Shown one piece after another: positions 59,359-64,000 of a stretch of 64,000 nucleotides of DNA (within the stretch, counting starts at the first letter, position 1; the number at the start of each line of letters is the position of its first letter). The DNA comes from Colocasia esculenta. Its lineage: Eukaryota; Streptophyta; Magnoliopsida; Alismatales; Araceae. The stretch is taken from contig CM024753.1 of assembly GCA_014218235.1 (NCBI GenBank), positions 175,932,348 through 175,996,347 on the forward strand, given 5' to 3'. Position numbers and translations under genes: made by a program. The notes under the pieces were generated by a model. That model did no database searches. It was not told the origin of the DNA and worked only from the letters and a program-made list of their open reading frames with translations.

Positions 59359-59590
59359 ATCTCCTCTTTTTTGGTGATGACAAAATTTATGCGAATTTTC
59401 TAAAATAAATTAAAAACATGATTTAAGCAGAAAATTCATAGAGCATACTTACTCTCCCCTTTTTGTCAATAATCCAAAAAAGGAAAAGTCTTACCATGTA
59501 TTTCTCCTTCTTTTGAGAGAGTTTCTTACCATAGAGGAGTTCAATTTTTCTCCCCCATACTCTGCGCTCCCCCTTTGAGAGACTCTATTA
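59359..59590 (-). other. Multiple polypurine tracts before the 3' LTR
   Basis: The minus strand reads, in order, CAAAGGGGGAG (near 59580), TATGGGGGAGAAA (near 59550), AAAAAGGGGAGAG (near 59458) and finally AAAAAAGAGGAGAT abutting the LTR (59359-59372). Repeated polypurine tracts upstream of the 3' LTR are a described hallmark of Sireviruses. Confidence 0.65.
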
Positions 59591-59639
59591 TTTCCTTGAG
59601 CATCCTTGGTTCCTGATGCTCCAAGGCTACCCTGCAAAC

Positions 59640-61420
59640 AACTTATTCAGAAGTAGTACTCAAGCCTTTTTGGGTCCTTGATGGTTAGGTGCATGAAAAT
59701 ATCCTTTAGGGATCCAAACTAAGTGCCTTGTGTGCAGGTGTTTACAATGTGTCCTAGTTTATTGCAATGAGAACAACAATGAATATAGATTGTTTTGCTG
59801 TTCTTATTCTTTGTTGTTGAGTTTTTAGAACGTGATTTCTGTAAACTTTTTCTTTACAGGGGCCTTTTTCTGGGGCATCTGGTTTCTTTTACAAATTTTG
59901 GTAGTGGATATTTTTCTAGACTCATGGTGGTTTCTTTTTTCTGGAGGTATGTATCCAAGCCCTTGTTTGTTATTTTCAGATTTTGATCATTTTAAGCATA
60001 GGGCTAAAGATGTTTTCCCTTAGTTAATTTCTAACTGATTCTTTAAATACATATTTGTTTCAGATAGAGTTTTAATTTTTCTTCTACTCTAACTTCTCAT
60101 GATTCTTGCTTTTCAAATCTTCATTTAAAAAGATAATTTTTCTTTACATTCTTTTAATTGTTCTTCTAGTTGCTCCAATTTGGATTTAGATCAGAATTGA
60201 TGTTTTCCAAGCAAGTAGAGTTGTTTTTCAGATTTTTTAGTTCTTTTACAACCCCTTATGTTTTTCATACAGTTCATTAAAGACTTCTTCTAAGTCTTCT
60301 AATTCTGACCCTGAATCTGTGCAAGAATAAAAATGAGTCAGAATGTACCTCATCTAGTCCCACCATAAGGGCTAGATTTACCTGCTCCTTTCGGAATCTG
60401 GGCTTGATGATTCTAAGCTTGTGGCCTCATCATTTTCCCAAGTAGCCGCCGTGACTTTTCTTTGAATTCTTGTGCTGCCTTTTGGACTTTTCTGGTTGAC
60501 CAGGCTCTTCAGTCTAGGACAATCTGGTCTTAAATGTCAAAGTTTTCTGCATTCATAGCAGACTGGTTCTTTTTCTTTTCTTTCTTTCTTTTGAATCCTT
60601 CTCGATCCATTTTTCTTCTTCTTAAAAATTTTCTGAAGCTTGGACAGAACTTCATCTACATCACTGTCTTCAGAATCGTATTTCTGGAACTTGAAGAAGA
60701 AGAAGAAGTAGAAGGAGTAGCTACAACTTTAAGAGCATTAGTACATTTTTTTTTAATGAGCTTTTAGATAGTCGCTCCATATTAATTTTATGTGCCATGA
60801 GAGAACCTATTAAGTTATCAATAGAAAGTTTGGTAAGTCATGAGCTTCTTCAATAGCAGTTACTTTAGGTGTCCATGAAAGAGTAAGGACCTAAGTATCT
60901 TTTAATAGTTCCTCATCAGAAAGATTTTTACCAAGAGAACTCAGACCAACTACTATGCTCAAAAATCTATTATACATCTGAGTGATATTTCATTTGGAAG
61001 CATTTTAAATTGCTCATATGTGAGAAAAGAATATCTATCCTAGTTTGTTTTACTTTATCTGTTCCTTCATAAGTTATCTGCAGTTATCCCATATATTCTT
61101 TAGCTGATTTACATGTAGATACTCTACTCTAAATTCTCTTTTGGATAATGCACAACATAAGTAGTCTTAGCTTAAAGTTTAAGATAATACTTTTATCTAC
61201 GCTGTAATGGCAGTAGTGCCTGGAACAGGAACAATAACATAATCACATACCTCGATCACCTGCCACAGATCAAAGTCTGTACCTTGAATGAAGCATTCCA
61301 TTCTCATCTTCCAGTATTGATAGTCTCTCCATCAAAGAATGGAGTCTGGTGATGATTAGCCTTCAGCATATCCTTGAGCTGCCATTGATCTTTGCTCTAA
61401 GATCGTTGGATCTTCGCTTG
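59640..61420 (-). pseudogene. Degraded gag of the gag-only element
   Basis: Near 61290-61340 the motif FFDGET and RMECFIQGTDFDLWQVIE give the gag start region. Near 60500-60550 a broken knuckle (C..H..C) is seen. At 60130-60230 a coiled coil (TCLENINSD, KLEQLEEQLKE) parallels the gag at 879-1070. An intact knuckle CSHCNKLGHIVNTC lies at 59734-59775. The similarity to the 1-2260 element ends shortly after the DPKR segment that precedes the protease, and the purine-tract zone follows, so pol was lost by one deletion at the gag/protease border. Stops and shifts are frequent. Confidence 0.7.
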
Positions 61421-61435
61421 AAAGTTCAGAGACCC

Positions 61436-61447
61436 GCTCTGATACCA
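61436..61447 (-). other. Primer binding site of gag-only element
   Basis: The minus strand reads TGGTATCAGAGC, two bases from the LTR, identical in layout to 2288-2299. Confidence 0.85.
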
Positions 61448-61449
61448 CT

Positions 61450-63366
61450 TGTTGTCCCTTTTGGTACGGTAGCAAGCTAACCTAGAGGGGGGGTGAATAG
61501 GTTTTCTGAAATCTGAAACAAAAACTTAAACACAGAAAATTATCACTTCAAAGTTTGGTTAGTTAGTGTGATAAAGAGTAGCAGTGCAGAAGAAGTAAAC
61601 ATCACACAAATAACACAAGGGATTTATCTGGTTCGTCCTTCCCACTGGGGAAGTCCTACATCCAGTCCCCAAACAACCTCTTGAGATTTTACTAACAAGG
61701 GTACAGTCCCCCTCAAGGACAATACAACACCCAGCACCCCAGCTGGTCTTCTTCCTCTTTCCCGGGCAAGAAGGCAACCCACTTCTCTACAGGTAAGAAG
61801 CCAACTCTGGTACAAACCCCAGTGCGTTCTGCTAGACACTAACCTAGCTAGGTTAAAACTGGTACAAACCCCAGTTTGGTTCAGCTAGACACAACCCCTA
61901 GCTGGGTATCTACTGTATATAGCTACAGCTGGACAAGAGTCTTTTTATATAAAGAAAGAAACAGTGGTGAGAGTTCTACAAGAATGGCATCTACCCAGAA
62001 GAAACTCTCAGCAAAAACTCTCCCCCAAGATTACAATGAGCACAGGGAGAATGAAGAGAGAAGGAAGAAAGGAAGCTTGAAGGCTTGAATGCTTGAGATG
62101 CTTTTGATCGCTTTCTTCTTGGCTCAGGCTCTTTCTTCTTTCTTTGAGTGTATGTGGCGTTAAGGTTCCTTACTTGGATGTACATCCTTCAAAAGATATT
62201 AAGGAAGGTCTCTATCAGCTTCTTCAGCTTATGTTCATCTTTTATAGAGCAGCTTTTGAATGGATCCGTTGGAGTTCTAGCCGTTGCTCATCTCTTGTTT
62301 TGATCACTCTTTGTGGTCTTTCAGGTCTGTGAGCATGAAGAAAGTGTTAGCATAAAAGAGTGTTTACAAGATAACAGTGCATGCTACTGTGTTTCTGCTA
62401 CCATGCTGAAAATAGAAGGTCATATCTTTTTTCTGACAAGCAAGTAGCTTTATTGTCAGAAGATATTTGACTTTTCATTATGCGCCAAGAAACACTTTAA
62501 AAACCTAAAAGAAATCGATGTGAATGTGACTTATACAATCGTTGTTCATTTATAGTAAATCGTGCACATTTATGAACAAATCGATGTGGAAACAAGTCGT
62601 TGTTCTCTCTAAAGAAATCGTTGTGATTACTAAAGAAATCGATGTGAAATCTTAAGGAGTCGATGTGGTCACTTATCGAATCGTTTCTGAGCCGCAAATC
62701 GTTGTTCTTTAAAAAAATCGATGTGATCACTTATGAAAATCGTTATACAAGCAGTCGTTTATGATTACTTGAAGAAATCGATGTGAAATCTTACAAATCG
62801 TTGGTGAATCGATTTCTTAACAAATCGTTATGGCCAGTTAGCGAATCGTTCTAAGATCGATTTCTTAACAAATCGTTGTGAGATCGATTTCTTAACAAAT
62901 CGTTATGGCCACTTAGCGAATCGTTCTGAGATCGATTTCTTAACAAATCGTTATGGCCACTTAAGAAATCGTTGTAACTACTAAACGAATCGTTATAGCG
63001 CTTTATAAAATCAATTAAAAAATAAATCGTTGTAGCGCTTATTAATTTGGCACTTGAACTGAAATCGATGTATATAGATTAGATATCGATTTTATCATTT
63101 TAGTGTGCCATATTGCATCAATGTGAGACTCAGCATATTGCTATGAGATTGATGCGACACATATGAAACATGATATTCAATGAGACTTATCATCTGTAAA
63201 TGAGATTGATGCAACACAGATGAAACAAAAATATTTATGAACACCTATATTTTGTTATCTCCGCAATACCAAGATAATATATATTTTTTGTTATCACCTA
63301 AATGCATCATATATTTTGTTATCACCAAAATGCCAAGATCACAGATAACCATAGAGTGGTTCAACA
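61450..63366 (-). repeat. 5' LTR of gag-only element
   Basis: Partner of 57499-59358. It has the same motif array (62500-63060), and a G-run TAGAGGGGGGGTGAATAGG lies about 40 bp from the inner edge. Confidence 0.88.
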
Positions 63367-63371
63367 CCAAG
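63367..63371. repeat. Target site duplication of gag-only element (right)
   Basis: CCAAG, equal to 57494-57498. Confidence 0.85.
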
Positions 63372-64000
63372 GAGGTCTCCACTTGAAGAGGGGGAAGCAA
63401 CAGTTTCCGGCGTAGAAGATGACCTGCAAGGATAGAACGCGTGTAAGGAGGACCCTGTTGAGGAACCGAGAGAACTCTCTGATGCCTAAGTCAGACATGA
63501 CTATCCCAAGGGGCTAAAAGGGGAGGTTCTTTTTTAGTGTGTGTGTGTTGCTGATGGATGAGTGTGTGGGGGGATGATTGCCCATACCTCACTATAGGAT
63601 GCTACCTACCCTTTATAGGCGAAGGGGTCTGACGAGCCATGGGGCGCCTTCCTCTAATGGCAAGAGATGAGATGTAACCGTTAGGAGTTCGAGGCGAAGG
63701 GACATCCAATCAGGACGTCCCTTGAGGATCTCGTGTCAGGGCCTAGGGACCCTGCACCAAGACTACTGTGTCGATGGAGAAGCGTGATACGCCGTACTAT
63801 TTAATGCGGTGCGGGGCCCAAGGATGGCTACCCCATCATTACCCTTTATAGGTCCCGAACAGAAGACTGTGGGCCTGTCCAGTGTTCGGGGCCCTCCTAC
63901 CGGGTAGCGGATGCTCGGTAACATGCCTGCTCGGGCGTGCTCGGGGGTGTCCGAAGCCCGGATGTCTGGAGACCCTTAGGCTCAAAGTGGCAGAGGCATG
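63372..64000 (-). repeat. LTR of the right Tat-type gypsy, continuing past the window
   Basis: Direct continuation of 57464-57498 once the gag-only element and one CCAAG are removed. GC-rich sequence without reading frames of note. The outer LTR end lies beyond 64000. Confidence 0.7.

Larger units (their letters stand above)
57499..63366 (-). mobile_element. Gag-only Sirevirus-like LTR retrotransposon (TR-GAG type), complete with TSD
   Basis: A 5868-bp element read on the minus strand. The 5' LTR is 63366-61450 (1917 bp) and the 3' LTR is 59358-57499 (1860 bp), both with TGTTG..CAACA ends and CCAAG duplications. The 2091-bp interior has a TGGTATCAGAGC primer site, a degraded gag with coiled coil and zinc knuckle, then directly a cluster of polypurine tracts. 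Protease, integrase and reverse transcriptase are absent, so it would depend on a relative such as the element at 1-4149. It is inserted in the LTR of the right Tat-type gypsy. Confidence 0.88.

Overview
This window is plant nuclear DNA. It has one intact host gene, an intronless cytochrome P450 of the CYP96 type at 21513-23123, set in a dense bed of nested transposable elements. The P450 is very GC-rich at third codon positions and there are large Ty3/gypsy and Sirevirus-like Ty1/copia elements, so a monocot with a repeat-rich genome is most likely. The species cannot be fixed from the sequence. Nearly all other long reading frames are fragments of retrotransposon proteins or chance frames in tandem repeats.

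Layout: 1-4149 is the 5' part of a minus-strand Sirevirus-like copia element. 4443-9842 is a complete but gag-pol-less Tat-type gypsy element with two LTRs, a 108-bp tandem array and a broken antisense ORF. 9843-11152 holds a possible SINE and a possible MITE. 11162-21129 is the most striking object: a roughly 10-kb palindromic foldback element with 3.4-4.0-kb arms, Mutator-like G-rich ends and a perfect 9-bp target duplication (TTTCTCATT). Its arms contain a GC-rich gene-like segment in inverted duplicate plus arrays of short repeats, and its loop holds a roughly 170-bp satellite. It ends 383 bp upstream of the P450 start codon.

24801-64000 is a nest of LTR elements. A solo-type LTR, D (26230-27546 plus 53927-55711), is split by LTR-like segment C (27547-28192 plus 38454-39589), by gypsy chromovirus A (28193-38448, TSD TAAAC, inside C) and by gypsy chromovirus B (39590-53926). 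The 3' LTR of B is itself split by two solo LTRs: E (48297-51584, TSD GTTTA) and F (51711-53047, TSD CGGAG). To the right lies the 5' end of a minus-strand Tat-type gypsy (55712-57498 plus 63372-64000). Its LTR is interrupted by a gag-only Sirevirus-like element (57499-63366, TSD CCAAG).

Several unrelated LTR families here each carry their own array of a short CpG-containing, often self-complementary motif. All retrotransposon coding regions are broken. Many differences between paired LTRs are single-base indels, so some breaks could be draft-assembly error. No RNA gene or CRISPR array was found. Domain and family names come from reading motifs by eye; no database search was run.
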